Positions 30,112 to 41,451 of a DNA stretch of 64,000 bases are shown one piece after another. Position 1 is the stretch's first letter. The number at the start of each line of letters is the position of its first letter. Below the pieces are notes generated by a model. The model made no database searches. It was not told where the DNA came from and was given only the letters and a program-made list of their open reading frames with translations. The DNA comes from Larix kaempferi (lineage: Eukaryota; Streptophyta; Pinopsida; Pinales; Pinaceae), in assembly GCA_027924585.1 (NCBI GenBank), contig BSBM01000068.1, positions 13,448,001 to 13,512,000 of the forward strand, written 5' to 3'. Both the position numbers and the translations under genes were made by a program.

Positions 30112-31283
30112 ACCTCTCATAAACCTAACCGGGTAAAACTAATGAAAAAAATTGAGTCCTAGCAATTTCCAGCCACGTTAGGTACCCAAGAACAAAAAGA
30201 TTCTCTAACAAATGAGGAAAGAGAGAAAACATCATGGAAAAAACCCCCAAAAAAGAGGATGTTGAGTGAGTAGACTAAGTAGCCTGCTCTAAAGATGCCT
30301 TTAATCCCAAGGAATACTGCAATTGTGTGAATTGATTCTTTGTGAAGGAATTTGTGAATATGTCTACAATATACTAAGAGGAAGGACAATATTGCAAATC
30401 AATGACATGGTCATGAATAAAACCTCTAATATAGTGCATGTGGATATCAATGTATTTGGTCCTTTGTCAATAAATAGGCTCCCTAGAGATCTGAATGGTT
30501 CTCTATTTGTCACAAAAGATGACATTAGGCCGGTGAAAATGTAACCCAAACTCAGTGATAATGTGTTGTAACCAAATAGCTTGAGTTGATGCATTCACTA
30601 CACCTCTATACTCTTCTTTTTTTGTCAATAAATAAATGGTTACTTTATTTTTGCTTGACCAACAAATAGGCCCTGATCCTAAACTGAATACATACCCAGA
30701 GGTGGCTTTTGATCTATGCCATCTGTAGCCCAGTCAGAATCTGTGTATCCAACTAGATCCAGAGATCAACATGCTGCATAATGAGTCCCAAAATCATGAG
30801 TGATATTAACATAGCATAGAATCCTCTTTTCATATTTCTAGTGTAGATCATGTGGCTCTTGTATGTATCTGAAAACTAATCTAATAGAAAATGAGATTTC
30901 TGCTCTACCATGGGTGAGATAAAGGAGACTCCCATCCAATTGTTGATACCATGTACTATCCACCAAAGATTTAGAACTTCCATCTTCAAGATTTATTCTT
31001 GAAAGGAAGAATGATAGGGATGCTTTGCAATCAGTCTTCTAGAATCTGATAAGAATATCATGTGCATGCTTAGACTATTCCAATGTGTCTCCCAATTCAT
31101 ATTGGGTGATTTAGAGTACAAGAAAGTATTGTAATAGTCCTAAATCAATCATGGGAAATCTATCATGCAAACCATATTTAAACCAAGTGATCAATGAAGA
31201 GGAACTCCCTATGATTAGTAGATCATCCACATAGAGTACAATCAACAAAAGAGACAATTTTCAAAGCATGTATATATTTGGAT
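30112..31283 (-). pseudogene. Outer copia RT (C-terminal) and RNase H
   Basis: Continues the RT exactly where the chromovirus insertion broke it: after NLDP come NIY and YVDDLLIIGSSSSL, so the catalytic YVDD is on this side. FPMIDLGLLQYFL and ITQYELGD follow. RNase H remnants are YTDSDWATDGIDQK, an EEYRG-like piece, and IDIHMHYIR...YIVDIFTNSFTK near 30320-30420. Many stops. The C-terminal words resemble those of the plus-strand copia at 48-54 kb, so the two belong to related lineages. Confidence 0.8.
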
Positions 31284-31667
31284 TGTGAAGAACCTGCAAT
31301 AATCAATTAATGAAAATGCATGAAATAGCAGAAATAACAGAACTCAGAATCGCTTTATTGATCGCAGGCCACTTCGAGGGGGAAACCTCCTTTGAGAAAG
31401 CTCAATACAAATAACTTCAAGGTACCTTCATTGGCCTCAACACACACTTATATACTAATTCTATGCCCAATACTATGGGTCAATACCATGGGACATATAA
31501 TACTACGGGACGACTTCCAAAGCATATGCGTCCAATACTATGGGTCAATACCATGGGCTAATACAAACTATGGATCAACAAATATTATGGGACGACTTAC
31601 AAAGCATATGCGTCCAACAACAATATACTAACAAAGTAAAGAGAAGGGTTGACATGGGTTCCTAACA
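31284..31667 (-). repeat. Chromovirus 3' LTR (384 bp)
   Basis: Minus strand begins TGTTAGGAACCC and ends GTTCTTCACA. It has internal duplicated phrases (ACTATGGGTCAATACCATGG twice on the plus strand). Confidence 0.93.
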
Positions 31668-31680
31668 TCCCCTCTCCCTT
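31668..31680 (-). other. Chromovirus polypurine tract
   Basis: Minus strand AAGGGAGAGGGGA lies directly before the LTR start. Confidence 0.85.
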
Positions 31681-31689
31681 AGAAAAAGC

Positions 31690-32536
31690 TTTGTCCTCAA
31701 AGCTTTAGATGTGGAAATTGATGCAGAATTTGAAGGAGTGGTTCTCTTGTACCATCCTTGGGTTGCATTCCAGGCCACTAACGCCTTTTGAGTTTTAGGG
31801 AGGATTGCTTAGAAGGCTATAGATGAAGAAGAACCATATTAGCTATGTGAAAAGTGCGCTTAGAACGATGCTGATCGGCTTGTTGTTTCATTCGAATTCT
31901 TGCCATGTGAAGATTGTCCTGCAGAATGAGAAGAATCTAACCACAGTTTCAAAGAACTGAGTCAATTTCTTGAACTGGGGAGCTACTAAGGGTGTATGGA
32001 AGAAGATGCCTATCCATAGACTGCTTCATATGGTGTCCTTTTAGATGTGGTATTGTACCACTCGAGCGCTTCTAGGAAATCCATATAAATAGTTGTCCAA
32101 ATCTGTGTAGGGATGGGCAAGGGTTCGAGTAGTCCCAAAAGGAGTGTCGTTTCACCCTTGTTGACCTGGGAAGTAGCACAATCAACCACCATTTGTTGAA
32201 TTGTCATTTTTACTCCCTGCCAAAAGAAGTTACATTGTTCTCGGTCATACATTTTGAGGAACCCAGAGCGCCCTGCCGATGAAGAAGCATGGAGTTCATA
32301 GAAGAGATATCCTTGTTGAACAGATTGCAACCAATTTGGAACAAGAAAAGAAATAGTTGTAAGATAAACTGGGTCATCAAATGTGCGAGATAGCCTTGTT
32401 GAACAGATTGCAACCAATTTGGAACAAGCAAAGAAATAGCTGTAAGAGAAACTGGGTCATCAAATGTGCAAGAAGGAGCATCTGACACCATATTGTCCTT
32501 ACCCTTCTTGTAAGTGATCGCACAGGCAGAACCCAT
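31690..32536 (-). pseudogene. Chromovirus integrase and chromodomain remnants
   Basis: Minus strand from 32536: TYKKGKDNMVSDAPS (end of RNase H), then VPNWLQSVQQGY. A piece of about 84 bp with this VPNWLQSVQQ segment is present twice in tandem (about 32309-32392 and 32393-32476). The HHCC region is degraded. The frame 32417-32010 reads PLPIPTQIWTTIYMDFLEAL joined directly to EWYNTTSKRTPYEAVYG, so roughly the whole catalytic core between them is missing without loss of frame. Downstream, MARIRMKQQADQHRSKRTFH and, near the LTR, REPLLQILHQFPHL resemble the integrase C-terminus and the end of a chromodomain. Dead integrase. Confidence 0.75.
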
Positions 32537-32575
32537 GAGTTGGATAACCCATTTCAGGTGTTCTGGGGAGGAGAC

Positions 32576-33040
32576 CTATTGTTCTAGGAAATTTTCCAGA
32601 CTCTGGAGATCAATCTTGATGCATAAATAATTCCCTAATAGGTATGGCTGCCACTTCTCTACTGCATGCAAAATAGCCAGCATTTCCTGTTGAGATGTAG
32701 ATGCGGCTAAATTCTTACTGGAAAGGTCTCTTGAAGGCGACAAGCCCACTGGTTCAACAAAGACACCTGCATATCTATCCAAGGAAGTAGTGGAGACCGT
32801 TGATGGGTGCATCTGAATGGAATGGAGTTGAGAGATGACACCATGTGAATTCTTCTTAAGGATCTTTTCTAGGCGATGTGAACTGATGATGCAGAGAGAC
32901 CCTTGTTGTAATCCCATAAATTTGTTTTGTTTCCCATTGACTGAAAACTGCATCCAAAGTTCAACAAAATTCCATAAGATGGGGCCAAGTGTGCGTAACC
33001 ATTGATCACCCAAAACTACATCACATCCACGTAGGGACAA
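32576..33040 (-). pseudogene. Chromovirus protease end fused to RNase H piece
   Basis: One open frame of 154 codons: CDVVLGDQWLRTLGPILWNF (just after the protease), ELWMQFSVNGKQ, a linker, GVFVEPVGLSPSRD (start of RT), then directly LSSKNLAASTSQQEMLAILH and WQPYLLGNYLCIKIDLQSLE from RNase H. The RT fingers, palm with YxDD and the start of RNase H are absent, and the joint keeps the frame. The copy cannot reverse-transcribe by itself. Confidence 0.8.
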
Positions 33041-33891
33041 GGAAAACTATTACACCTAAATCTTACCATCATGATAATCAGTGTAAACATTCCTTGAGGT
33101 TCCTTAACTAAGTCATTAACCTGGAAGAGATAAAAACCCTTTTATAATAGGTTTTGAGAGGTCATCACAAGTTTTCCTAATGCATCATGTGATGTCGCAG
33201 GTTGTCCTCTTATAGACTACGATGATGTCAATTAATTAACTAAAATAGCTTCTTCGAGCCCATTCTCGAAGGTAGCTGATGTGTGGCTGATGTGTATCCC
33301 TATCCCTAGCCTTTGGGGAAGCTGGCATTCATTTCCTAACCTCTTGGAAGGATCCCCTAATTCTCTCATACCATATCTTAACCTACCCTATCCACTTAGT
33401 CCTATATAAGTGAATCTCACTCCCATCCCAAGGAGAGGAAGTCTATGGTATCTACATGCTGGTGAAATTAGCTTAGGAGAGATCTCTACTCATCCCTTGA
33501 GAGATCCATCATCCCTTTGGAGGATTTGGCATTGGCTTGATCGGAGGAGTATTGCTACATTAAGTCATTGGTTGTAATCTCTTCATCCTATGTATTTCCC
33601 TTTTAATACAGTAATATAAGTGCTTTCCACCAAATCTCATTGTCTTAATGATATTTTGTGTAGTTTTCCTACTTAACTGCTTACTTGGATCTATTATTGT
33701 GTAGATGCATTTTACTGGCTTTTTTGTTGTGTTGTCTTGACAGGTTTTGCAGCTCAGATCTAAAGACCATCAAGCTTGGGGAAACATTCAAGAAGAAAGG
33801 ATCAACGATTCAAAAGGTAAAGCATCTAGTTCCTTGATCTCTAATTAGATCTAGGAAAGTCGTTTGTGTTCTGTCTCTATTTTTTCTAGAC
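33041..33891 (-). other. Unrecognised insert-like stretch in chromovirus
   Basis: Between the protease end and gag there is about 0.8 kb without recognisable Pol sequence. It includes CCTATATAAGTGAATC at about 33401-33416 (plus-strand TATA-like) and a CT-rich downstream stretch, so a plus-strand solo LTR is possible. The plus-strand TGT...ACA ends were not located. Confidence 0.35.
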
Positions 33892-35064
33892 TCACGTTGA
33901 GCTAGGGAGATCGGGCCTCGAGTCCGCTTCTGGTATATTGTCCATCAAACACAAACATGTAAGAGCGCAGGTTACAATCTTCCAGAGAGATACGCACATT
34001 GTGACACTTCCCCTTGCAAGGTAAGGTGCCCCCATTAGAAACCATGACTTCAAATTTGGAGCAAGGATGGACAAAACAATCAACCTGTTTGGCGATCCGA
34101 GGGTCAATGAAGTTATGAGTGCTACTAGAATCAATGAGTATTGTAAGAGGAAGCTTCTTGAAGTAACCCCTGGCCCGGATTGTTTGGGGGGTGGTGATGT
34201 CGGATAAAGCATGGAGAGATATCTCTGGTTGGTCTTCTTGAGATGGGGGGTCAATAGGAGGCTCCTAAATGTCGACCTGGTCATCCATTGTATCTGGAGC
34301 TTCTTCACCAATTTTAGAGGCAGGCGGAGAATCCATATCCAAGAGATAGATATTTTGCTGAACACATTTATGTCCCCAAGTGAATTTCTCATCACAATTA
34401 TAACAATCCCTTTTTCTTTGCGTTCCTGCATCTCTGTTTTAGACAAATGCTTGATAGGAGTTGGTCCAAGAGCTGGTAGGATGGGAGGTTGTTGAGAACC
34501 CATATTTTGGAAGGGAACAAAAGTGGGTTTGGAGCGTTGTTGTGCTGCAATCTTGTTTTCTGCCAACTTAGCCAACCCCAAGGATTCCATCATTGTGTTG
34601 GGATAGAACATTTTAACCTCTAAGTGGATTTCATCCTTAAGACCACTGATAAAACAACTCTTGTAGAATTCATCAGACAATCCTTTTGCATGATTGGCTA
34701 GTTTCTGAAATTCTGTTCGATACTCTCTCATAGTGCAAATTTGGCGAAGTTTAGTGAGGGCTCCTGTACTAGGACCAAATCGTTGCAAAAGGAGATGGCA
34801 AAAATCTGACCATTTTGGCTCTTCATGAACCTTGATGTACCAACGATACCATTAAAGAGCTTCCTGTTCCAAATGAAATGATGCAAGTGGAACTTTGTTG
34901 ACATCAAAAGTATTATGCAGACTGAAATACTGTTCTGCACCATAGATCCATCCAGTCGGATCAGTACCATTGAAGCGAGGAAAATCAAGCTTCGGACCAC
35001 GAAAATTGCTGGAAGAAGAGAACCCATTGTCTGATGAAGACTCAGAATGTCGTTTGTTGTTCAT
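33892..35064 (-). pseudogene. Chromovirus gag and protease remnant
   Basis: Gag starts at ATG 35064 (NNKRHSESSSDNGF), followed by LDFPRFNGTDPTGWIYGAEQ, the usual gag N-terminal core. After a frame change come QRFGPSTGALTKLRQI, YRTEFQKLANHAKGLSDEF and FISGLKDEIHLEVKMF, then LAKLAENKIAAQQRSKP. A CX2CX4HX4C knuckle is expected next but is broken (near 34380). Protease is near 34110 as IDSSSTHNFIDPRIAKQ, where the catalytic DSG is DSS. Two frameshifts separate these parts. Confidence 0.85.
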
Positions 35065-35922
35065 GACTGAATGCTCGAGATGGAGGCCAAAAAAAATTTC
35101 ATCCAGATCCTGGAGTTTGGTCTAGATGGCTGCAAGTGCTTCCTCCATGGTTTTTGCTCTTGCGCAGGTGACAACCATAACCAGGAGGTTTTTTTTTTGG
35201 GGGGGGGGATGGGTAGAAAAACAAAAACATAAGCTTATTTAGTAAAGGGGAATTTGGATTTGGGAAAAACTCTGATGGGTAACTGGGATTTGATTAGGTT
35301 TCGGACACTTTCGAATGGACAGGGAAGCAAAAAATGAGGATTTCAGAAGCGGGGTGAAAGAATGAGAAAATTTGTCAGAGAGGGATAAAGAAGCAGAAAT
35401 AGGGAATGAACATGGTGGCAAAATTTGGAGGTGAGTGGGTGAAAATTTAAGAAGTTATGCAAAACCCTAATAATAGAAAAATGTGAGATTTATGGCTTTG
35501 GGAAGTAGAATTTGGGATAGGGTCCTCGGGAATGAAATATGCAGAATGGGATTGTAGGGGTGTCCGGGAAGTTTCAAGGGAAACGGAGTTCAAACAATGG
35601 AGAAGGTTCAGAATGGATCTGCTATGGCGCAGAAGGGATCAGAAACAGATGGATCTGAAACTACACCGAATGGATCGAAAATGGCTGGATCTAAAATGAC
35701 TTTCAGAATAGATCTGAAATAGATGGATCTGGAACAAATTTTAGAATGGATCTGAAACGACTTGGAATGGATTTGAAACGATGCGGAAGTGATCGAAAAT
35801 AGTTCAGTTGAAAATAGATATGGACCCAGGTATGTTCGGCTTCCTAACAGTTTAAGGGTTTCACTCCGCCACCAATGTTATATGACGACTTGCATATTGG
35901 GGCAGTACCCCTCACTCCACGG
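35065..35922 (-). other. Chromovirus leader, with ATGGATCTGAAA repeats
   Basis: Non-coding stretch upstream of gag. At 35610-35800 a motif like TGGATCTGAAACGA recurs many times with variation. A T-run followed by a G-run lies at about 35190-35208. The leader continues on the far side of the Tork insertion (41151-41437). Confidence 0.6.
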
Positions 35923-36513
35923 TGGTAGAAAAATAGGATCGCAGAGCAATAACAATAAACAGAATGCAAATATAATCACACACACATTACAAGAGAGACA
36001 CAGATATATCGTGGTTCACCCCAACTTGGGCTACGTCCACACTAAATTTTTCAGTCCTTATTATTATTACCATCTAGAAAGGTGAAGGGATACAACCTGC
36101 AGCACAGCCGCTGCACTTCCTCTTCATTGTCTCACAGTTTCTCTCCTGATCTTAAAGATCTTTACAATGCATAAAACCTAATTCATCATTCACCCTATCC
36201 GTGTTACAATGTCTTTCTTTTATAAGCGAAATACAATGGGAAAATACCATGGGTTACGCAAAACCAAGGGCCCCGAAAACTGGTGGCGAAAACACCCCAA
36301 AAATTTTCCTTGGGGGCTATGCCCCCGAATCCCCATAACTTGGGGGCATTTCCCCCAAACCCCCTTTTTTGGGGGTGCTGGCCCCCCAACAGGGGGGGGT
36401 CGACCCCCCCCCGAACCCCCTAAGTGTTGAGCCAGGCTCATAACCAAACCTGGGGTACAGACACGGCTGAATCATCATCTATGAGACTGGACGATCTGGC
36501 TCCACAACCAACA
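35923..36513 (-). repeat. Tork-like 3' LTR (591 bp)
   Basis: Minus strand begins TGTTGGTTGTGGAGCC at 36513. It contains a GC-rich palindrome block at about 36310-36422. The end at 35923 reads CTACCA rather than CTAACA. Confidence 0.9.
36310..36422. repeat. GGGGGC/GCCCCC palindrome block in 3' LTR
   Basis: Repeated hairpin words such as GGGGGCTATGCCCCC, runs of up to nine C or eight G, and GGGGGGTCGACCCCCC, a 16-bp palindrome, within about 110 bp. Multiple G-runs could form quadruplexes. Confidence 0.85.
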
Positions 36514-36524
36514 ATCTCCCACTT
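36514..36524 (-). other. Tork-like polypurine tract
   Basis: Minus strand AAGTGGGAGAT precedes the LTR start TGTTGG, a common copia polypurine tract. Confidence 0.85.
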
Positions 36525-36599
36525 GGAGACTAATCACAATAAATCCATTGCTACTGTACTTGCTAGACCTTGGACTTGGCAACTTTCTCATCTTCACCT

Positions 36600-37670
36600 T
36601 CATGCTAGAAGGCCAACTGAAACCGAGCAAGAACTCAGTTTCTCTCTGGTCACTACCTTTGTGAACATGTCTGCAGGATTCTGGCTAGTATGTATCTTTT
36701 CCAGCTTCAACAGTTCATCTTCCATAACAGAGCATATGAAATGGTACTTGAGCTGTATATGTTTAGTCCTGGAATGGAATGCTGAGTTCTTTGCAAGATG
36801 AATGGCACTCTGGCTGTCACTATACAACCTGCTATCCTTCTGATTCTTACCCACTTCATCCATAAACTTCTACAGCCAAATCATCTCTTTACTAGCCTCT
36901 GTAACAACAACATACTCTGCTTCCATTGTTGAAAGTGCAACAACCTTCTGCAGTCTCGAAATCCAACTTACTGTTGTTTCACCCATAGTAAACACATACC
37001 CTGTGGTGCTCCTCCTGCTATCCTTATCACCTGCCATATCTGCATCAACATATCCCTATAGAATAGTGTCTGAACCTCCAAAACATAATTCCTGAGTGGT
37101 GGTACCTCTCAAATACCTGAGAATCCACTATACTGCCCTCCAATGTTCTTTACATGGATTGTTCATATATCTGCTCACAAATCCTATTGCATGTGCAATA
37201 TCTGGTCTTGTGCACACCATGGCATACATCAAGCTGCCAATTTCTGATTGATAGGGAATCTTGGACATGTAATCTACCTCTTCCTGTGTCTTGGGACACA
37301 TTTCCTTACTTAGACTGAAATGGCTAGCCAAAGGTGTACTAACTGGTTTTGCATTCTGCATTTTGAACCTCTCCAACACCTTTTGTATGTACTCACCCTG
37401 AGACAATGTCAATTGGCGATTTTTCCTGTCTCTTGTTATTCTCATACCAAGGATTTTCTTTGCAGCACCCAAATCCTTCATCGCAAATGAATTAGCTAGC
37501 TTCCTTTTTAGTACATTTATATCCTGCATGTCAGACCCTGCAACAAGCATGTCATCCACATACAATAACAAGATAATATATCTTTCATTGTCTAGCTTCT
37601 TGAAATAAACACAGTGGTGAGAATGACATCTACTATAACCTTGTTTTGTCATAAACCTGTCAAATTTTAA
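36600..37670 (-). pseudogene. Tork-like Pol, RT palm and RNase H
   Basis: RT continues from 37652: CVYFKKLDNERYIILLLYVDD with the catalytic YVDD intact, MKDLGAAKKILGMRITRDRK, LSQGEYIQKVLERFKM, PYQSEIGSLMYAMVCTRPDI. After shifts, RNase H pieces include a TTGYVFTMG-like and [11 protein letters not shown]-like region near 36900-37000 and DSQSAIHLAKNSAFHSRTKH at 36830-36770, ending NPADMFTKVVTREKL. The words are typical of the Tnt1/Tork group. RNase H is broken by at least one stop. Confidence 0.88.
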
Positions 37671-37676
37671 ATACCA

Positions 37677-38930
37677 CTACCTTGGAGCTTGCTTCAAACC
37701 ATACAAACTCTTTTTCAACCTGCATACCAAGTTCTCCTTACCTTTTACCTCATACCCTTGTGGTTGTTTCATATATATCTCTTCCCCCAAATCCCCATGG
37801 AGAAAGGTTGTTTTTACATCTAACTGTTCAAGATGCAAATCTTCTACTGCCACTAGACTTAAGATAGTCCTAATTGAAGTCATTTTAACAACAGGAGAAA
37901 ATATTTCATCAAAATCAATACCTTTCTTTTGTGCAAACCCCTTTACAACAAGTCTGGCCTTGTACCGCTTCTTACCTCCTTCTTCCTCCTTCCTTCAACC
38001 TGTAAATCCATTTGTTCTGCAATTCTCTTTTACCAGCAGGAAACTGAACCAGATCCCAAGTCTGGTTTCCTACCAATGAGTCCATCTCCTCATTCATGCC
38101 TTGCTCCCACTTCTTTATAGTTTCCACCTGCATTGCTTCTTCATAACATTCTAGTTCACCAGCATCAGTCATCAACAAATAATACATGGAAGGAGAGTAT
38201 CGTTCAGGGAATCTACTTAACATGGTAGATCTTCTTGTAGTTGCAGGAGTTTCAGGTACTAGCTGTTGTTCTTGATTTTCTGGCACCTTTGGAACTTCAT
38301 TTTCTTGAATTTCATCAAGTACTGTGTACTCTGCGGTTTCCTTTTCTTGTTTCTTTACCTGTAACTGATCTTTATACATGACCTTTTCATTGAATATCAC
38401 ATCAATACTCCTAATTATTTTGTTATTTTGATAATCCCATAAGCGATAACCAAATTCATCAACCCCATATCCAATAAAGGTATATTTCTTGGATTTAGCT
38501 TCAAGCTTTGTTCTATTTTCTTTATCAATATGGACAAATGCTTCACAACCAAACATTCTCAGAAATGAGGAGTTTACCTTTTTATTTGTCCATGCCTCCT
38601 TTGGAAGTCCACTATCCAAAGCACTTGAAGGTCCTCTATTTATTAAATAAACAACAGTATTTACAGCATCCACCCAAAAGTGTAAGGGCAACCTGCATGC
38701 AATTTCATACACCTTGCATGCTCCATGATCGTTTTGTTCATCCTCTCTGACACACCATTTTCTTGTGGTGTTCCTGGGACTATCTTCTCTCTACGAATCC
38801 CATGGTATGAACAGTAACTATCAAATTCTTTGTCGCAGTACTCACCTCCATTATCAGATCTGAGACACTTCAACCTTTTCCCTGTCTCATTCTCAACCAA
38901 AGCTTTCCACTTCTTAAAAGTAGCAAACAC
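37677..38930 (-). pseudogene. Tork-like Pol, integrase to RT start
   Basis: Integrase core: FIDDTTRKTWVY (first Asp, near 38990), CLRSDNGGEYCDKEF (second Asp), and TPQENGVSERMNKTIMEHAR (Glu), so the DDE triad is complete. A shift near 38700 leads to RLPLHFWVDAVNTVVYLINR and FGCEAFVHIDKENRTKLEAK, IGYGVDEFGYRLWD, an acidic linker with PERYSPSMYYLL, then RT start QTWDLVQFPAGKRELQNKW. Another shift precedes [20 protein letters not shown] and [10 protein letters not shown], followed by a stop at about 37677. Confidence 0.88.
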
Positions 38931-40480
38931 ATCAGATTTATGTCTAATGCAATAAACCCAAGTTTTCCTAGTTGTATCATCAATAAATGTAACATAATAA
39001 TGAGAGCCACCAAGAGATTGTACCTAAGCCGGTCCCCATACATCTGTATGCACTAGCTCTAACTTTCATTCTTCTTCTGTTTCCCAACCCTGAGAAATTT
39101 GACTCTCTTCTGTTTTCCATAAACATAGTTTTCATAGAATTCCAAACTTACCTGCTTTAAATCTGGCAGCAACTTCCTTGAGTGGAGAATCTGCATCCCC
39201 TTCTCACTCATGTGGCCAAGCCTATGATGCCACAATGCTGTATCTGTTCCTGTGGAAGCTAAAGAGATAGAATGGTCAGTATTATGAGGACATAAATACA
39301 ACGTACCTATCCTGTCTCCTTTTACTATCACCATTGATCCTTCAGTGATATTCCACCACTTTTCTCCAAATGTAGATAGACAGCCGCCATCTCCCAACTA
39401 CCCTATTGAGATCAGATTTCTTTTCATAGCAGGAATATGCCTAACATCTTTCAACAGCCAGTCAGTTCCATTCTTAACTTTTATCCATACCTTACCCATT
39501 CCAACAATTTTACATGGCTCATCATCACCCAATAAAACATGTCCAAAATCGCCAGGAACATACTCATGAAAGTATTTCCTATGGGGTGTAGCATGACATG
39601 AAGCTCCTGAATCTACTACCCAATAATCACTAGTATTATCTAATGAAAGAATCAAAGCATCTTGTAACACATCACCTGCTACATTTGCTTACTGAGAAGT
39701 TTTCTTCTGTGCATCTCCTTTCTTCTTTAGAGATCTGCAGTCTTTCTTTAGATGTCCTTTTTTTCCACAGTTCCAGCACTCTATTTTTCTCAATCTGGAC
39801 TTGGATCTTCCCGTTTTAGTCTTGCCACAATTACCTTGGCTCTTTCCTCTCTCCTTTTGTCTTCCCCTGCTCTCCATGGTCAACGCATTACCTGATGTCT
39901 CATCTGTGCTTTTTCTTCACATTTCCTCGCTAAGAATAACACCAATAACATCATCAAATTTCAAGGTGTTTGAACCAGAGACAGAGTTACTTACAGCCAT
40001 GACCAAGCTATTCCAGCTTTCTGGCAATGAACACAAGATTAGAAGGGCCCTAACCTCATTATCAAAGTTCACACTTACAGAACTTAGCTGATTTGTAACC
40101 GTATTAAACTCATTTAAATGATCAGTAACAGATCCACCTTCAAACATCTTCATATTAAATAAACACTTCATTAGAAATACCTTGTTGGAGGCCGAGGGTT
40201 TTTCATACAGCTTACCCAGTGCACTCATCAAACCCTCTGTTGTCGTTTATTTTGAGGTATTGAAAGCCACCGACGAAGCCATGCTCAGCCATATTGTTCC
40301 CAGAGCCTTTTTGTCAAGAACCTCCCATTCTTCGTCCTTCATGGCCGCCGGCTGCTTTGCTCTTCCTCCCAACGGTAGGAATAGATCCTTCTGGTACAGA
40401 TAGTCCTCCATTTGCATCTTCCATAACTAGAAGTTTTGTCCGTTAAACTTCTCGACCTTAAACTTTCCTTCTTCCACCAT
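38931..40480 (-). pseudogene. Tork-like gag, protease and pre-integrase
   Basis: Gag starts at ATG 40480 (MVEEGKFKVEKFNGQNF then a stop). Its core has GLMSALGKLYEKPSASNKVF, FNMKMFEGGSVTDHLNEFNT and VILSEEM. The CCHC knuckle is CWNCGKKGHLKKDC (39790-39749). Protease is DYWVVDSGASCHATPHRKYF with DSGAS intact (near 39620), then DVRHIPAMKRNLISIG. Pre-integrase has LASTGTDTALWHHRLGHMS (39240-39190). Stops lie after gag codon 17, after SEEM and before the pre-integrase. Confidence 0.88.
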
Positions 40481-40540
40481 TACTACCACTTGAACTAGAA
40501 ACCCTAGCTTCCTGTGGGTTTATCTACCAAATAGACCTTT

Positions 40541-40553
40541 GGCTCTGATACCA
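40541..40553 (-). other. Tork-like primer-binding site
   Basis: Minus strand TGGTATCAGAGCC, complementary to the 3' end of initiator tRNA-Met, three bases inside the 5' LTR. Confidence 0.9.
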
Positions 40554-40555
40554 AT

Positions 40556-41150
40556 TGTTAGAAAAAAAGGATCGCAAAGCAATAAAAATAAACATAAATG
40601 CAAATATAATCACACACACATTACAGGAGAGACACATATATATCGTGGTTCACCCCAACTTGGGCTACGTCCACACTGAATTTGCCAGTCATTATTATTA
40701 TTACCATCCAGCAAGGTGAAGGGATACAACTTGCAGCATAACCGCTGCACTTCCTCTTCACTGTCTCACAGTCTCTCTCTTGATCTTATAGATCTTTACA
40801 ATGCATAAAACCTAATACACCATTCACCCTAGCCATGTTACAATGTCTTTTTTTTATAAGGGAAATACAATGGGAAAATACCATGGGTTACCCAAAACCA
40901 TGGGCCCAAAAACTGGTGGCGAAAACAACCCCAAAAATTTTCCTCGGGGGCTACGCCCCCGAACGCCCTTCTCAGGGGCTCTGCCCCCAAACCCCCTTTT
41001 TCGGGGGCACTGCCCCCGCGCCCCCTAGTCGGGGGGGGTCGACCCCCCCAGACCCCCTGAGCGTTGAGTCAGGATCATAACCAAACCTGGGGTACGGACA
41101 TGGCTAAATCATCATCTATGAGACTAGACGATCTGGCTCCACAACCAACA
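40556..41150 (-). repeat. Tork-like 5' LTR (595 bp)
   Basis: Minus strand begins TGTTGGTTGTGGAGCC and ends TTCTAACA. The GC-rich palindrome block recurs at about 40945-41062 (GGGGGCTACGCCCCC, GGGGGCACTGCCCCC, GGGGTCGACCCC). Confidence 0.9.
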
Positions 41151-41437
41151 GACAGCTCAGGTAAAACTGATAACCACTTTGCCACAAATGATAGCTCTTG
41201 GTTTACCTCACGGGTGGGAACTAGTCAATCAAGTAGGGTTCGTTGCCCTTTTCACTGACAGGTCCTCTCAATGGGCCAGCTACTTTGGGGTTTCTGTAGT
41301 ACTCCTCACAATGATTTTTAGGGCTTATTCCCAAGTACTTCCCACAGTTAAGCGGATAGGGACTATTCCCAAATCCGAACTTGCAATAGATGCAAAAAAA
41401 AATTGATATAAATTCCACCCAACGAGCCCAAGAAAGT
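41151..41437 (-). other. Chromovirus leader, proximal part
   Basis: Non-coding sequence between the Tork insertion and the chromovirus primer site. No further signal seen. Confidence 0.6.
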
Positions 41438-41449
41438 GCTCTGATACCA
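41438..41449 (-). other. Chromovirus primer-binding site
   Basis: Minus strand TGGTATCAGAGC, complementary to initiator tRNA-Met, two bases inside the 5' LTR. Confidence 0.9.
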
Positions 41450-41451
41450 GA

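Larger units (their letters stand above)
35923..41150 (-). mobile_element. Tork-like Ty1/copia nested in chromovirus
   Basis: LTRs at 35923-36513 (3') and 40556-41150 (5') are homologous (about 31 substitutions over the ~390 bp I compared, near 8%). Primer site (40541-40553) and polypurine tract (36514-36524) are in place. Flanks are CACGG and GACAG, which match at three of five bases, so the target duplication is weak. Gag, protease, integrase, RT and RNase H are all recognisable, with several stops and shifts. Confidence 0.9.
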
